Below, one piece after another: positions 6,855 to 17,799 of a stretch of 64,000 nt of DNA. A program made the translations under genes and the position numbers. The number at the start of each line of letters is the position of its first letter. The stretch's first letter is position 1. Under the pieces are notes generated by a model. The model saw only the letters and a program-made list of their open reading frames with translations. It had not been told where the DNA came from and did no database searches. The stretch lies in the NCBI RefSeq assembly GCF_014648635.1, contig NZ_BMRM01000001.1, forward strand, positions 744,001-808,000, written 5' to 3'. The DNA comes from Streptomyces cinerochromogenes. Its GTDB lineage: Bacteria > Actinomycetota > Actinomycetes > Streptomycetales > Streptomycetaceae.

Positions 6855-9212
6855 CTACTTGATCGCGGGACCAACCTTGAGCTGGATCGTGGAGCCGTCC
6901 TTGGCCTCCTTGACGATCGAGATCTTGGTGTTGGTGTCAGTGACCTTCACACCGCCCGTCGGGTTCGACGGGTCGTAGTAGGTGCTGGCGTGGTCGTTGA
7001 AGACCGAGACACCCTTCGAGCCCTTGATCTTCAGCGCGACGTCCGCCTTGTGCAGCGTGATGCCGTCCGTGGCGTACAGGCTGAACGGCGAGTCGTAGGC
7101 CTGGACACGGTTGCGCAGCAGCGTGCCGTCGGCCCACTTCAGCGCCTTGAAGTGCGAGTCGACCGGCAGGATCAGACCGGTGCCCGGGTGGCCGTTGGCG
7201 CTGTTGGTGTTGTTGTCCGCCTGGGAGGTGTCCCACTTCCAGATCAGCAGGCCGTTCTGGTACGGGTAGTGCTCCACCCAGTCCGGACGCGACGCGAATC
7301 CGAAGTTGTACGGGCCGGTCTTCAGCGTCTTGTCGTACGACACGTACTGGCGGTTCTCGGCGATGTAGTACTGCTTGTAGTCCTTGGTGAAGGACGCGCC
7401 GATGCGGGAGAACCCGGCCGCGGTCCAACCGGCGTCCGCGCTCTCGGCGTTGTCCGAGAACAGCGTCGTGCCGTCGGCGGTCACGGTGATCTCGTCGGCC
7501 GTGAAGCCGTTCTCCGCGACACCGCCGTCGGTGGCGTAGCGGAAGCGCAGGTCGATCTTCTTGCCCGCGTAGGCGTCGAGCGGGAACGACAGCTTCTTGT
7601 GCGTCTGCGAGAAGCCGGTCAGCGCCGGCTTGCCGCTGGCGTCCTTCGGCAGGGCCTGGCCGTCCGCCGTGCCGTCCAGGGCGGTCCAGTTGGCGCCGCC
7701 GTCGGTCGAGACCTCGGTGTAGACGTAGTCGTAGCCGGCCTCGGTGGCCCACCAGCCGTCCAGGTCCAGCTTCGCCGAGGACTTGCCGGTGAGGTCCACG
7801 GAACGGGTCAGCGTGTTCTTCAGGTCGTTGCCGCTGCCGCTCCACCACTGGGCCGAGCCCTGCGCCGGCTCGGTGATGGTGGTGGTGACCGCCTTGTCCG
7901 GCAGGTTCACCACGAGGGCCTGCTTGTCCCAGGTGTTGTACTCGGCGGGGCCCAGCTTGTGCGTGGACTGCTTGCCGGCCTTGGCGGTGTCGTAGTTCAG
8001 CCAGCCCAGCTGGAGCTTGTCCCAGGCGTTCATGTCGCCCGGCAGGTCGCCGATGGACTCCTTGCCGGTGCCCAGCCAGGAGCCGGAGGACATCAGCGTC
8101 CAGAAGCCGGTGGAGTTGTCGCCGCCGGCGGTGTCGTACTCGTCCGGCAGGCCGAGGTCGTGGCCGTACTCGTGGGCGAAGACGCCGAGGCCGCCGTTCT
8201 CCGGCTGGATGGTGTAGTCGCCGACCCAGACGCCGGTGTCGCCGACCTGCGTGCCGCCGAGCTTGTTGTTCTCGGGGCCGGTGGCGCCGGCGTCGGTGCC
8301 GAAGGCGTACCAGCGGTGGGCCCAGATCGCGTCCTCGCCCTGGGCGCCGCCGCCGGCGGACTCGTCCTCACCGGCGTGCACGATCTGGAAGTGGTCGACG
8401 TAGCCGTCCGGCTCGTTGAAGTTGCCGTCGCCGTCGTAGTCGTACCGGTCCCACTGGTCGTACTTGGCGAGGTCCTTCTTGATGTCGGCGTCGGTGCGGC
8501 CGGCCTTCTTCTGCTGGGCGACCCAGGCGTTCAGGCCGTCGGAGACGACGTTCCACACGCTCGGGCAGTTCTTCGAACCGCAGGCGTTGTTGCCGTAACG
8601 GGCCTCGTTGTAGGGGACCTTGACCCAGTCGGTGACCTCGCCCGAGACCGAGTAGCGGCCCGAGGACTGCTTCTCGTAGTACTTCTTCAGCGACTCGGTC
8701 TTCTTGCCGGTGCCGAAGTAGAGGTCCTGGTAGTGCTTCTGGTCGTAGTCCTTCTGCCAGGCCGTCGAGTTGTCCTTCTTGCGGTCCGGCGCGGCGATCT
8801 TGTTGTGCAGCGGGCCGGGCGTACCGCCGAACTTGGGGTCCTTCTGGTCCCCGAACTCCACCAGGATGGTGAAGATCTTGTCGGTCTTCTCGCGGCTCAG
8901 CTCGACGTACTTGCTGCGGCCCTTGCCGCTCTTGAGCTTGACGACCTTGGAGCCGTTGCGCTCCTGCGCGGTGGCCTTGCCCGCTATGAGCTGGTTCAGG
9001 GCCTCTTCGCGCTGGGCTTCCTGGGTCTTGCTCAGCGGGCCGTCCAGGTTGTGCTTCTGCTGCTTCACCGGGGCCGGGTCGTGCCGGTTGGCGGCGGCGG
9101 TCCGGGCCTGGGTGCTCGCCTCGGCGACGGCGAAGGTGGCGAACGTGGCGGAGGCCGCCGCGAGCGTCACGCCGATGGCGGCCGCTCTGAACGTCCAGGA
9201 TCTGCTGGTCAC
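6855..9212 (-). CDS. Secreted M6 family metalloprotease (immune inhibitor A type)
   Basis: A 785-residue extracellular zinc protease. A signal peptide covers roughly residues 1-35 (positively charged start, then a hydrophobic Ala-rich core), followed by a propeptide-like segment rich in Lys and Gln. The catalytic motif HEYGHDLGLPDEYD (HExxH) is near residue 345, with a possible Met-turn in FWTLMSSGSW about 20 residues later. The C-terminal half carries VEG/InhA-type beta domains (LDGWWATEAGYDYVYTEVS, IDLRFRYATDGG). It starts with GTG at 9212, preceded by GGGGGAGG at 7-nt spacing. It is transcribed alone, with a terminator at 6795-6828 and a 368-bp upstream region. A nutritional role in protein degradation is likely; the substrate is unknown. 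Confidence 0.93.
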   Translation of the reverse strand: MTSRSWTFRAAAIGVTLAAASATFATFAVAEASTQARTAAANRHDPAPVKQQKHNLDGPLSKTQEAQREEALNQLIAGKATAQERNGSKVVKLKSGKGRSKYVELSREKTDKIFTILVEFGDQKDPKFGGTPGPLHNKIAAPDRKKDNSTAWQKDYDQKHYQDLYFGTGKKTESLKKYYEKQSSGRYSVSGEVTDWVKVPYNEARYGNNACGSKNCPSVWNVVSDGLNAWVAQQKKAGRTDADIKKDLAKYDQWDRYDYDGDGNFNEPDGYVDHFQIVHAGEDESAGGGAQGEDAIWAHRWYAFGTDAGATGPENNKLGGTQVGDTGVWVGDYTIQPENGGLGVFAHEYGHDLGLPDEYDTAGGDNSTGFWTLMSSGSWLGTGKESIGDLPGDMNAWDKLQLGWLNYDTAKAGKQSTHKLGPAEYNTWDKQALVVNLPDKAVTTTITEPAQGSAQWWSGSGNDLKNTLTRSVDLTGKSSAKLDLDGWWATEAGYDYVYTEVSTDGGANWTALDGTADGQALPKDASGKPALTGFSQTHKKLSFPLDAYAGKKIDLRFRYATDGGVAENGFTADEITVTADGTTLFSDNAESADAGWTAAGFSRIGASFTKDYKQYYIAENRQYVSYDKTLKTGPYNFGFASRPDWVEHYPYQNGLLIWKWDTSQADNNTNSANGHPGTGLILPVDSHFKALKWADGTLLRNRVQAYDSPFSLYATDGITLHKADVALKIKGSKGVSVFNDHASTYYDPSNPTGGVKVTDTNTKISIVKEAKDGSTIQLKVGPAIK

Positions 9213-9580
9213 TTGAGTTCCTCCCCCGCGTCGCGCACACGGACAGGGGGTTCCGGGTCATGGAGGTTTCCGTGCGCGCACGATCAACGCGTGTAGTCAA
9301 GTGACGACATTTGACTAGAGGTTTAGCAGAAAAGACAGACCTTGACTTGAGCAGGACAAGTGCACTATGCGGAGGAGACGTTCGCTTTACGGACACGTGT
9401 CGCCCCGGCCAACGGACGCCGGGGAAAGCCTGTTTGACCGAGGGGTGCCTCTGTGCGCCCCCTGTGCACCGGTACTGTGGGTTAGGTCATGCTTACCCGG
9501 CGTCCGGGTCGGGCATGCAGGCCAAGAGACTCGAACGGCACGCCACGAATCGTCCGCACACTGCCGAGGACACGATTGCC
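9213..9580. other. Regulatory region between the M6 protease and a small membrane protein
   Basis: 368 bp between divergent genes. It contains the inverted repeat at 9294-9317 and a further TTGAC copy at 9342-9346. Reading frames cross part of it, but the first start with a good RBS is at 9581. Confidence 0.5.
9294..9317. promoter_or_regulatory. Inverted repeat TAGTCAA-N10-TTGACTA, candidate operator
   Basis: Perfect 7-bp arms (9294-9300 and 9311-9317) separated by 10 bp, about 80-105 bp upstream of the protease start codon. TTGAC recurs at 9342. The symmetry suits a dimeric repressor or activator; the regulator is unknown. Confidence 0.5.
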
Positions 9581-9817
9581 ATGCCTCGTCCGACCGCCGC
9601 ACAGCTCGCCTACGGCTCCTGCACCGTGATCTTCTCGACGCTCGCCATGCTGCTGCTGTCCCAGACGAGTTCGGGCCCCGGGATCGCCGTCATCGCCCTC
9701 GCGGCCCTCGCGCTGGGCCTGCTGGTCGCCCTGACGGTCCCCTCCCCCACAGCGCGCGCGGCCTCGGCACCCGCCGGGCGCGCGGCGGACGAGGAGCGGG
9801 TCCCCACGACCCTCTGA
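9581..9817 (+). CDS. Small membrane protein, unknown function
   Basis: A 78-residue protein with two hydrophobic segments (about residues 12-30 and 34-54) and a polar C-terminal tail rich in Ala, Pro and Arg. No family is recognised. The ATG at 9581 has GAGGA at 10-nt spacing. Longer in-frame versions starting as far back as 9311 are not supported by an RBS. It ends before a strong bidirectional terminator. Confidence 0.65.
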   Translation: MPRPTAAQLAYGSCTVIFSTLAMLLLSQTSSGPGIAVIALAALALGLLVALTVPSPTARAASAPAGRAADEERVPTTL

Positions 9818-9837
9818 GACGACAGGGCGACACGACT

Positions 9838-9875
9838 GGGCGGCGGGTCCGGGGTGCGCCCCGGACCCGCCGCCC
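9838..9875. terminator. Bidirectional terminator between convergent genes
   Basis: Perfect 17-bp GC-rich stem, arms 9838-9854 and 9859-9875, loop TGCG, between the stops of the small membrane protein and the RDD protein. Confidence 0.85.
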
Positions 9876-9899
9876 CGCCGTGTCGCCGGCCGCCGTCCC

Positions 9900-10607
9900 T
9901 CAACCGGTGCTGACCACCACCGTCTTGGCCGCCTTGTCGTGCAGGCCCTGTTTGTACGGCTTGTCGAAGAAACTCCATCCGCCCGAGACGGCCGTCCAGA
10001 GACAGGCACAGCAGAAGGCGAACGGCACCCACAGCACCAGCGCGCGGCTCAGCGAGGCCTGCACGGAGGGGGTGGCGCCGTTCTCCAGGTTGGCCACCCG
10101 CATGCCGAGCCACTTCTTGCCGAGGGTCTGCCCCGACCTGCTGATCATGACGGTGTCGTAGGCGACGTAGAGCACGGCCGTGACGAAGGCCCGGGCGACG
10201 TTCCTGCCGACCTCCAGGCGGCCGTCGGCGACCGTGTAGTAGGTCAGCCCGAGCCCCCACGTGAGCAGCGCGACGACGATACCGACCAGGATCATGTCGA
10301 TGATGCGCGCGAGCGTCCGCCTGCCGCTCTCGGCGAGCGGGGGCATGCCGGCCAGCGGGTCGGCGGGATAACCGCCGTACGGGTCACCGCCGTAGGGGGG
10401 CGGCTGGGCACCGCCGTACGGGTCACCGCCGTAAGGGGGCGGCTGGGCACCGCCGTACGGGCCACCGCCGTAAGGGGGCGGCTGGGCGCCGCCGTGCGGG
10501 GCGTCGTACGGCGAGCCCGGCCCCTGGTCCGACGGGGGCCGCTTCCTGAAGGGGTCGTCCTCCGGGGGCGGCTGCTCTCCGGAGCCGGGGGGCGGTTCGC
10601 TGCTCAT
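9900..10607 (-). CDS. RDD family membrane protein with Pro/Tyr/Gly-rich repeats
   Basis: A 235-residue protein with a disordered N-terminus (about residues 1-90) rich in Pro, Gly and Tyr, holding three near-identical 13-residue repeats of the type PYGGAQPPPYGGD, then an RDD domain with about four membrane segments (RRTLARIIDMILVG near residue 95; SGQTLGKKWLGMRV is the family hallmark). RDD proteins are small integral membrane proteins, sometimes Na+/H+ antiporter-like; no firm role is known here. It lies 66 bp downstream of another RDD gene on the same strand, so an operon is likely. Confidence 0.85.
   Translation of the reverse strand: MSSEPPPGSGEQPPPEDDPFRKRPPSDQGPGSPYDAPHGGAQPPPYGGGPYGGAQPPPYGGDPYGGAQPPPYGGDPYGGYPADPLAGMPPLAESGRRTLARIIDMILVGIVVALLTWGLGLTYYTVADGRLEVGRNVARAFVTAVLYVAYDTVMISRSGQTLGKKWLGMRVANLENGATPSVQASLSRALVLWVPFAFCCACLWTAVSGGWSFFDKPYKQGLHDKAAKTVVVSTG
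10371..10490 (-). repeat. 39-bp coding tandem repeat in the RDD gene
   Basis: Three near-identical 39-bp units encode the 13-residue Pro/Tyr/Gly repeats of the RDD protein. High identity at the DNA level suggests recent expansion. Confidence 0.8.
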
Positions 10608-10673
10608 GGCCCGAGTGGAACCCGAACCTCCCGGCTCCGCATCCGGCAGACCGCCGGACGGGGTACGCCCGGA

Positions 10674-12296
10674 TCAGCCCGCGACGAAGGTGTGCGCCGC
10701 CTTGTCGTGCCAGCACTGCCGCCAGGGCCGGTCGAACAGGCACCACAGCACGCCCACGATCCCGACGACCAGCAGCCCCGGCACGCTGAACACCAGCCAG
10801 CGGCGCAGCGCCGGGCCGAACGTCGGGGGCTCGTGCGCCTCGATGTCCCGCACCTCCAGACCGCACAGCTTCTTGCCGAGGGTGCGGCCCCATCTGACGG
10901 TGGGCAGCACCTCGTACAGGACACCGGCCACGAGCAGGACGGCGAGGACGATGCCGAGGCTGGTGCCGGTCGTGCCGTCCAGCAGCCAGACCGTGACCTC
11001 GTGGCCGGAGACCTTGGCCGCGTCGATCTTCTGCTGGACGTGGTCCACGGCGCGGATGCCGAGCGGGACCGCCGCGGCGGACGTGATCGCGCCGATGGCC
11101 AGCAGGTCGACCAGCCGCGCCGCCAGCCGCTTGCCGAGTCCGGCGGGGCGGGCGGCGGCCTGCCGGCGGGCGGCGGCCTGGAAGAGGTCCTCCATCGGCG
11201 GCTTCCACGGCGCGACGGGCTGCTCGTCACCGCCGCCGGCCAGTTGGTGCACCTGCTGCGCCCAGGAGGCCTGCCCGCCGCCGGGGCCGCTCGTCAGCGG
11301 GGTGGCGGGAGCGGCGGCCTGCCGCGGCACCGAGGGGGCCGCGGCGGCGGGGGCGGCCGGCGAGGGCTGGGGTGCCGGGGGTGACGCGGCGGCGGGGGCG
11401 GCCGGCGCGGGCTGGGGTGCCGGGGGCGTCGGCGCCGCGGCGGCACGGGCGGCGGCGGCCTTCCCCGCGGCGAAGCCGGAGTTCGCGGGCGCGCCGACGG
11501 GTCCCTGTGGGCCGAAGCCGGCCGGGCCGCCGCTCTCCGTGCCGGACGGAACCGGGCGGATGGTCATCGTGCCGTCGTCGGTACGGGCGGCTGCCGCCGG
11601 GCCGGGGATCGGGCGCCGGAAGACGAACGTGCCGGGGTCCGGGGCCTCGTCCTCCGCCGGGGGGATCGTCGCGGTGCCGTCGGTACGGCTGGTGGCCTGC
11701 CCGTCGGCCGGTTCCGGCGCCTGGGCCGGCACCCGGGGATCGGCACCCCAGCCACCGGCACCCTGCCGGGGCTGGGCGGGGGACTGCCCCGGCTGACCGG
11801 ACTGCCCCGGCTGGGCGGCCTGTCCCTGCCGGCTCCACTGCGCGCCCTGCGCCGCCGGACCGGCCTGCGCCGGACCGCCCTGCGCCGCCTGGCCGGCCTG
11901 GCCCGCTGGGCCCGCCTGCGCCCACTGGTCCGCCGGACCGGCCTGGGCGGCCTGTCCCGGCTGGCTCCACCGGCCGGCGCCCCGGCCCGCGGGTCCCTGC
12001 TGTCCCGCGTCGCCCTGGGGGCCCGCGGCGCCCTGCCGGTCCGCACCGGACTGCTGGTCCAGGCCCGGTGGGTCCTCGTCGAAGAAGTGGGGGCCCGTCT
12101 CCTCGACGGCGGGGGCGGGGGCGGGGCGGACGCCGGGGGGCGGGGTGAGCGGCTCGCCGTCCTTCGGCGCCGGGCGGCTGGTGCCGGGCACCCAGGAGGC
12201 GCCGTTCCAGTACCGGACGTAGCCGGGGATGGACGGGTCCGGGTAGTAGCCCTCGCGGGGCCGGTCGTCACCTGGGGCCGGGGTTGGGGCGCTCAT
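10674..12296 (-). CDS. DUF2510-RDD membrane protein with long low-complexity linker
   Basis: A 540-residue protein. An N-terminal DUF2510 motif is at about residues 15-40 (GYYPDPSIPGYVRYWNGASW). A disordered linker of about 330 residues rich in Gln, Ala, Gly and Pro follows. The C-terminal RDD domain (about 400-540) starts LGKRLAARLVDLLAIGAI and includes WGRTLGKKLCGLEV. The start at 12296 is chosen because DUF2510 sits close after it; the open frame extends further upstream without similarity. DUF2510 is a short probable interaction module common in actinobacterial membrane proteins. The linker explains the many spurious open frames on the other strand. Confidence 0.85.
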   Translation of the reverse strand: MSAPTPAPGDDRPREGYYPDPSIPGYVRYWNGASWVPGTSRPAPKDGEPLTPPPGVRPAPAPAVEETGPHFFDEDPPGLDQQSGADRQGAAGPQGDAGQQGPAGRGAGRWSQPGQAAQAGPADQWAQAGPAGQAGQAAQGGPAQAGPAAQGAQWSRQGQAAQPGQSGQPGQSPAQPRQGAGGWGADPRVPAQAPEPADGQATSRTDGTATIPPAEDEAPDPGTFVFRRPIPGPAAAARTDDGTMTIRPVPSGTESGGPAGFGPQGPVGAPANSGFAAGKAAAARAAAAPTPPAPQPAPAAPAAASPPAPQPSPAAPAAAAPSVPRQAAAPATPLTSGPGGGQASWAQQVHQLAGGGDEQPVAPWKPPMEDLFQAAARRQAAARPAGLGKRLAARLVDLLAIGAITSAAAVPLGIRAVDHVQQKIDAAKVSGHEVTVWLLDGTTGTSLGIVLAVLLVAGVLYEVLPTVRWGRTLGKKLCGLEVRDIEAHEPPTFGPALRRWLVFSVPGLLVVGIVGVLWCLFDRPWRQCWHDKAAHTFVAG

Positions 12297-12531
12297 GTCC
12301 GTCGTCCCGTATCTGCTCGGGGGTGGGATGGGGGCCTCCACATCTATCAGACCCGGGCAGCCCGCAGCGCCAGTCCCGCCGTACCCAATCCTTTCCGGGC
12401 AACGCCGTACCGGGGTGTCGCACGCCGGCGAAAAGAATTTCCCCGAACCCGCGTAATGCCCCAGCCCCCGCCCCCTCTCCCCCGGTGCGGGCCCGGTCCG
12501 AGCGGCCCCGACCAGAAAGGAAACGCCGGTC

Positions 12532-12945
12532 ATGCATCACACCGTGGTGGAGCGCGAGCTGGAGCTGCGGCTCATCCTGTCGCCGGAGCGGAGCGTCCCG
12601 GTCCCGGCCCGGCTCGGTTACCGCTCCGACGACCCGTACGCCGTCCACATCGCCTTCCACATCAACTCCGAGCACCCCGTCCACTGGACGTTCGCCCGCG
12701 ATCTCCTGGTGGAGGGGGTGTTCCGGCCGTGCGGGAACGGGGACGTGCGGGTGTGGCCGGCGAAGGCGGACGGGCGCGGTGTCGTCCTGATGGCGCTGAG
12801 TTCACCGGACGGCGACGCGCTGCTGGAGGCGCCCACCCCGCAGGTGTCCGCCTGGCTCGAGCGGACGCTGCGGGCGGTGCCGCCGGGCGCGGAGGGCGGG
12901 CGGCTCGGCATCGACGACGCGCTCGACCAGCTGCTCGCCCGGTGA
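12532..12945 (+). CDS. ssgG: SsgA-like sporulation/cell-division protein (SALP family)
   Basis: A 137-residue member of the actinomycete SsgA-like protein family. It shows the family pattern ELRLILSPERSVPVPARLGYRSDDPYAVHIAF, then WTFARDLLVEGVFRPCGNGDVRVWP and VLMALSSPDGDALLEAP. SALPs control septum placement, spore wall assembly and autolysis in sporulating aerial hyphae. The symbol ssgG rests on gene order as I remember it (next to the GlcD-type oxidase), not on sequence alone; SsgD or SsgE cannot be excluded. AAAGGA lies 8 nt before the ATG. The upstream 235 bp divides it from the divergent RDD operon. Confidence 0.85.
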   Translation: MHHTVVERELELRLILSPERSVPVPARLGYRSDDPYAVHIAFHINSEHPVHWTFARDLLVEGVFRPCGNGDVRVWPAKADGRGVVLMALSSPDGDALLEAPTPQVSAWLERTLRAVPPGAEGGRLGIDDALDQLLAR

Positions 12946-12962
12946 ACGGCCCCCGGAAGGGG

Positions 12963-14363
12963 TCAGAAGAGCTTGCCCGGGTTCAGGATGCCCAGCGGGT
13001 CGAAGACCTGTTTCACCGCCCGCTGCATCTCCACCCCGACCGGGCCGATCTCCCGGGCCAGCCACTCCTTCTTCAGTACGCCCACCCCGTGTTCGCCGGT
13101 GATCGTGCCGCCCAGCTCCAGGCCGAGCGCCATGATCGCGTCGAAGGACTCACGGGCCCGCCGGGACTCCTCCGGGTCACGGGCGTCGAAGCAGACGGTG
13201 GGGTGCGTGTTGCCGTCGCCCGCGTGGGCGCAGACGCCGATCGTGAGGCCGTACTCGGCGGCGATCCGCTCCACGCCCTCCAGCATGGCGCCGAGCCGGG
13301 AACGGGGCACGCACACGTCGTCGATCATCGTCGTGCCCTTCACCGCCTCCAGCGCGGTCAGCGAGAGCCGCCGGGCCTGGAGCAGCATCTCGGACTCGGC
13401 CGCGTCCTCGGCCGGGACGACCTGGGTGGCGCCGGCGGCCTCGCACAGGGCGCCGACGGCCGCGAGATCGGCGGCCGGGTCCGGGGTGTCGAAGGCGGCC
13501 AGCAGCAGGGCCTCGGTGGTCTCGGGCAGCCCCATGTGCGCGAGGTCGTTGACCGCCTTGACGGTCGTACGGTCCATCAGTTCGAGGAGGGAGGGGACGT
13601 GTCCGCCCGCCATGATGCGGCAGACGGCGTCGCAGGCGGCGGCCGCGGAGGCGAACTCGGCGGCCAGGACGAGCTGCCGGGGCGGCTTGGGCTTCAGCGC
13701 CAGGACGGCCCGGACGACGATGCCGAGCGAGCCCTCGGAGCCGACGAAGAGCCGGGTGAGGTCGTAGCCCGCGACGCCCTTGGCGGTGCGCCGGCCGGTG
13801 GACATCAGACGGCCGTCGGCGAGGACCACGTCCAGGCCGAGGACGTACTCGGCGGTCACCCCGTACTTGACGCAGCACAGGCCGCCGGAGGCCGTGCCGA
13901 TGTTGCCGCCGATGGTGCACATCTCCCAGCTGGAGGGGTCCGGCGGGTAGTACAGGCCGTGTTCCTCGACCGCGCGGGACAGGGCCGCGTTGACCACGCC
14001 CGGTTCGACCACGGCGATCCGGTCGACGGGGCTGATCTCCAGGATGCGGTCCATCCTGGTGAGGGACAGCACGATGCAGCCGTCGGTGGCGTTGGCGCCG
14101 CCGGACAGGCCGGTCCGGGCGCCCTGCGGGACGACGGGCACGCGCAGCTCGGTGGCGGTGCGCATGACGTGCTGCACCTGCGCGACGGTGCGCGGGAGGA
14201 CGACGACGGCGGGGCTGCCGGCCGGGCAGAAGCTCGCCATGTCGTGTCCGTAGGAGGCCGTCACGTCGGGGTCGGTCAGGACCGCCTCGGGCGGCAGGCC
14301 GGCCAGGAGCCGGTCGGTGAGGTTGCCCGTGTGCTCGTCGCGCGGTGCTTCGATACGGCTCAT
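12963..14363 (-). CDS. FAD-linked oxidase, GlcD/D-lactate dehydrogenase type
   Basis: A 466-residue flavoprotein of the vanillyl-alcohol oxidase fold. The FAD-binding PP-loop region is VVPQGARTGLSGGA (about residues 75-90), with CTIGGNIGTASGGLCCVKYGVT and GYDLTRLFVGSEGSLGI. The C-terminal cap shows CAHAGDGNTHP and the ending GxxTGEHGVGVLKKEWL...DPLGILNPGKLF. It should oxidise a 2-hydroxy acid such as glycolate or D-lactate; the exact substrate is not shown. No GlcE or GlcF partner is adjacent. It is convergent with the SALP gene and divergent from the TPR gene (97 bp apart). Confidence 0.9.
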   Translation of the reverse strand: MSRIEAPRDEHTGNLTDRLLAGLPPEAVLTDPDVTASYGHDMASFCPAGSPAVVVLPRTVAQVQHVMRTATELRVPVVPQGARTGLSGGANATDGCIVLSLTRMDRILEISPVDRIAVVEPGVVNAALSRAVEEHGLYYPPDPSSWEMCTIGGNIGTASGGLCCVKYGVTAEYVLGLDVVLADGRLMSTGRRTAKGVAGYDLTRLFVGSEGSLGIVVRAVLALKPKPPRQLVLAAEFASAAAACDAVCRIMAGGHVPSLLELMDRTTVKAVNDLAHMGLPETTEALLLAAFDTPDPAADLAAVGALCEAAGATQVVPAEDAAESEMLLQARRLSLTALEAVKGTTMIDDVCVPRSRLGAMLEGVERIAAEYGLTIGVCAHAGDGNTHPTVCFDARDPEESRRARESFDAIMALGLELGGTITGEHGVGVLKKEWLAREIGPVGVEMQRAVKQVFDPLGILNPGKLF

Positions 14364-14460
14364 GATCACAGCGTGGCACTCACGGCCATCGGTGTGAACC
14401 CCGCCCGTGCCGCCCTTGGGCCACCCGGATGTGCTCGTCGTACTGGCGCACAGTGGCGCC

Positions 14461-15939
14461 ATGGACAACCGGCAGTGCGTGGGTACGTCCCTGCTCCCCG
14501 AGCCCCCGGCACCGCACCGCTCCCGGCGGGTGCTGCGGCAGGTGCTGGTCGCCGCGCTGGCGGGCGGTTTCCTCGCGGGCGGGGTGCTGGTGCTGCTGTC
14601 GGAGGAGCCGCAGCGGCGGTCCGGGCCGGTCCGCCCGCCCGCCGCCGGTCCGCAGGCCGCACCGCGGGTCCGGCAGGAGGCGCTGACCACGGTGACCTAC
14701 GGGGTGCCGGCCGCGCTGCCCGGGCTGACGGCGCTGATCGGGCGCGAGGAGCAGCGGGTGCGGGAGCGGCCGAAGGACGCCCGGGCGTGGGCGGTGCTGG
14801 GGTCCGCGTACGTGGAGCGGGGGCGCCGGGCGGGGGACGCGGCGGACTACCCGAAGGCCGAGCGGGCGCTGCGGACCTCGCTGGAGGTGCGCGGCGGCCG
14901 GAACACCGAGGCGCTGGACGGCCTGACCGCGCTGGCGCTGGCGCGCCGGGACTTCCCGGCGGCGAAGAGCTACGGCGAGCAGGCGCTGAAGGCGGCGCCG
15001 AAGCGGTGGTCGGCGTATCCGCCGCTGATCGACGCGTACACCGGGCTCGGTGACTACAAGAAGGCCCGGGCCGCCCTGGACACGCTGATGGGGTTGCGCA
15101 CCGGTCCGGCGGAGCGGCCGGCCGTGCGGGCGCGGGCCGCGGCGGTCTACCGGGACCGGGGCTGGCGCGAGGACGCGGTGGCCCAGCTGACCGACGCGGC
15201 GGCCGCCGCCCGCACCCCCGCCGAGCAGGCCGCCTGGCTGGCCGGGGTGGGGCAGCTGGCGTGGGAGCGCGGGGACCTGCCGGACGCGCTGCGGCACTTC
15301 GAGGCCGCGCTGCGGCTCGACCCCGACCAGCGGACGGCGGCGGTCGGGCGGGCGCGGACCCTGGCCGCGCAGGGGCGTACGGCTCAGGCGCTGGCCGCGT
15401 ACCGCGCCGTCGTCGCCCACCGTCCGGACCCGGAGGACCTGCTGGAGCTGGGCGAGCTGTACGAGTCGCTGGACCAGCCCCGGCCCGCGGAGGAGCAGTA
15501 CGCACGGCTGAGGGAGGCGGTACGGCGGTCGGTGGCGGGCGGCGTGGACGAGGAGCTGCTGATCGGGCGGTTCGAGGCGGACCACGGGGACCCGTGGGAG
15601 GCGGTGGAGCGGCTGCGCGAGGAGTGGCGGCGCCAGCCGGGGATCGAGGTGGCCGACGCGCTGGGCTGGGCGCTGCACCGGTCCGGCGAGGACCAGGAGG
15701 CGCTGACGTACGCGACCGCCGCGACGGACGAGTCGAAGGGGGGCGGGGTGCGCAGCGCGCTGTACGCGTTCCACCGGGGGGTGATCGAGGCGGAGCTGGA
15801 GCGGTACGGGCCCGCGCGGCGGTACCTGGAGGAGGCGCTGCGCATCAACCCGTACTTCTCGCCGCTGCGGGTGCCGGTGGCGCGGGAGGCGTTGCAGGCG
15901 CTGGGCGACGAGTCCGAGGAGCCGCCGCCCAGCGAGTAG
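14461..15939 (+). CDS. Membrane-anchored TPR-repeat protein
   Basis: A 492-residue protein with one transmembrane anchor (about residues 25-45, VLVAALAGGFLAGGVLVLL) and a long external region of about ten tetratricopeptide-type helical repeats, for example AWAVLGSAYVERGRRAGDAADY and LRHFEAALRLDPDQ. TPR arrays bind partner proteins; no enzyme domain is present. The start at 14461 is chosen for its distance to the anchor helix, but no clear Shine-Dalgarno exists and 14407 is possible. Convergent with hppD, 10 bp between stops. Confidence 0.8.
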   Translation: MDNRQCVGTSLLPEPPAPHRSRRVLRQVLVAALAGGFLAGGVLVLLSEEPQRRSGPVRPPAAGPQAAPRVRQEALTTVTYGVPAALPGLTALIGREEQRVRERPKDARAWAVLGSAYVERGRRAGDAADYPKAERALRTSLEVRGGRNTEALDGLTALALARRDFPAAKSYGEQALKAAPKRWSAYPPLIDAYTGLGDYKKARAALDTLMGLRTGPAERPAVRARAAAVYRDRGWREDAVAQLTDAAAAARTPAEQAAWLAGVGQLAWERGDLPDALRHFEAALRLDPDQRTAAVGRARTLAAQGRTAQALAAYRAVVAHRPDPEDLLELGELYESLDQPRPAEEQYARLREAVRRSVAGGVDEELLIGRFEADHGDPWEAVERLREEWRRQPGIEVADALGWALHRSGEDQEALTYATAATDESKGGGVRSALYAFHRGVIEAELERYGPARRYLEEALRINPYFSPLRVPVAREALQALGDESEEPPPSE

Positions 15940-15949
15940 CGGGCCGCCG

Positions 15950-17715
<1,766 letters not shown>

Positions 17716-17732
17716 GAAAATGGCCAATGTGG

Positions 17733-17738
17733 TATAAG
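17733..17738 (+). promoter_or_regulatory. Probable -10 box (TATAAG) of the small-peptide gene
   Basis: TATAAG lies 62 bp before the small ORF, just past the end of the regulator gene, in one of the few AT-rich spots here. No clear -35 is seen. It suggests the small ORF and P450 have their own transcript. Confidence 0.4.
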
Positions 17739-17799
17739 GCGCTGGCGGTTCATCGGAACCCTCGGCCGGAAGGGCTCAGACAGGCGAGAGGAGCACATC

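Noticed and set aside
9311..9580. N-terminal extension of the small membrane protein starting at 9311
   Set aside because: The extended part crosses a likely operator and promoter region and lacks a Shine-Dalgarno, while 9581 has GAGGA at good spacing.
13000..15500. Long plus- and minus-strand frames antisense to the GlcD-type and TPR genes
   Set aside because: They are rich in Arg, Gly, Ala and Pro with no family motif, typical shadow frames of GC-rich codons; the GlcD, TPR and HppD genes explain the DNA.
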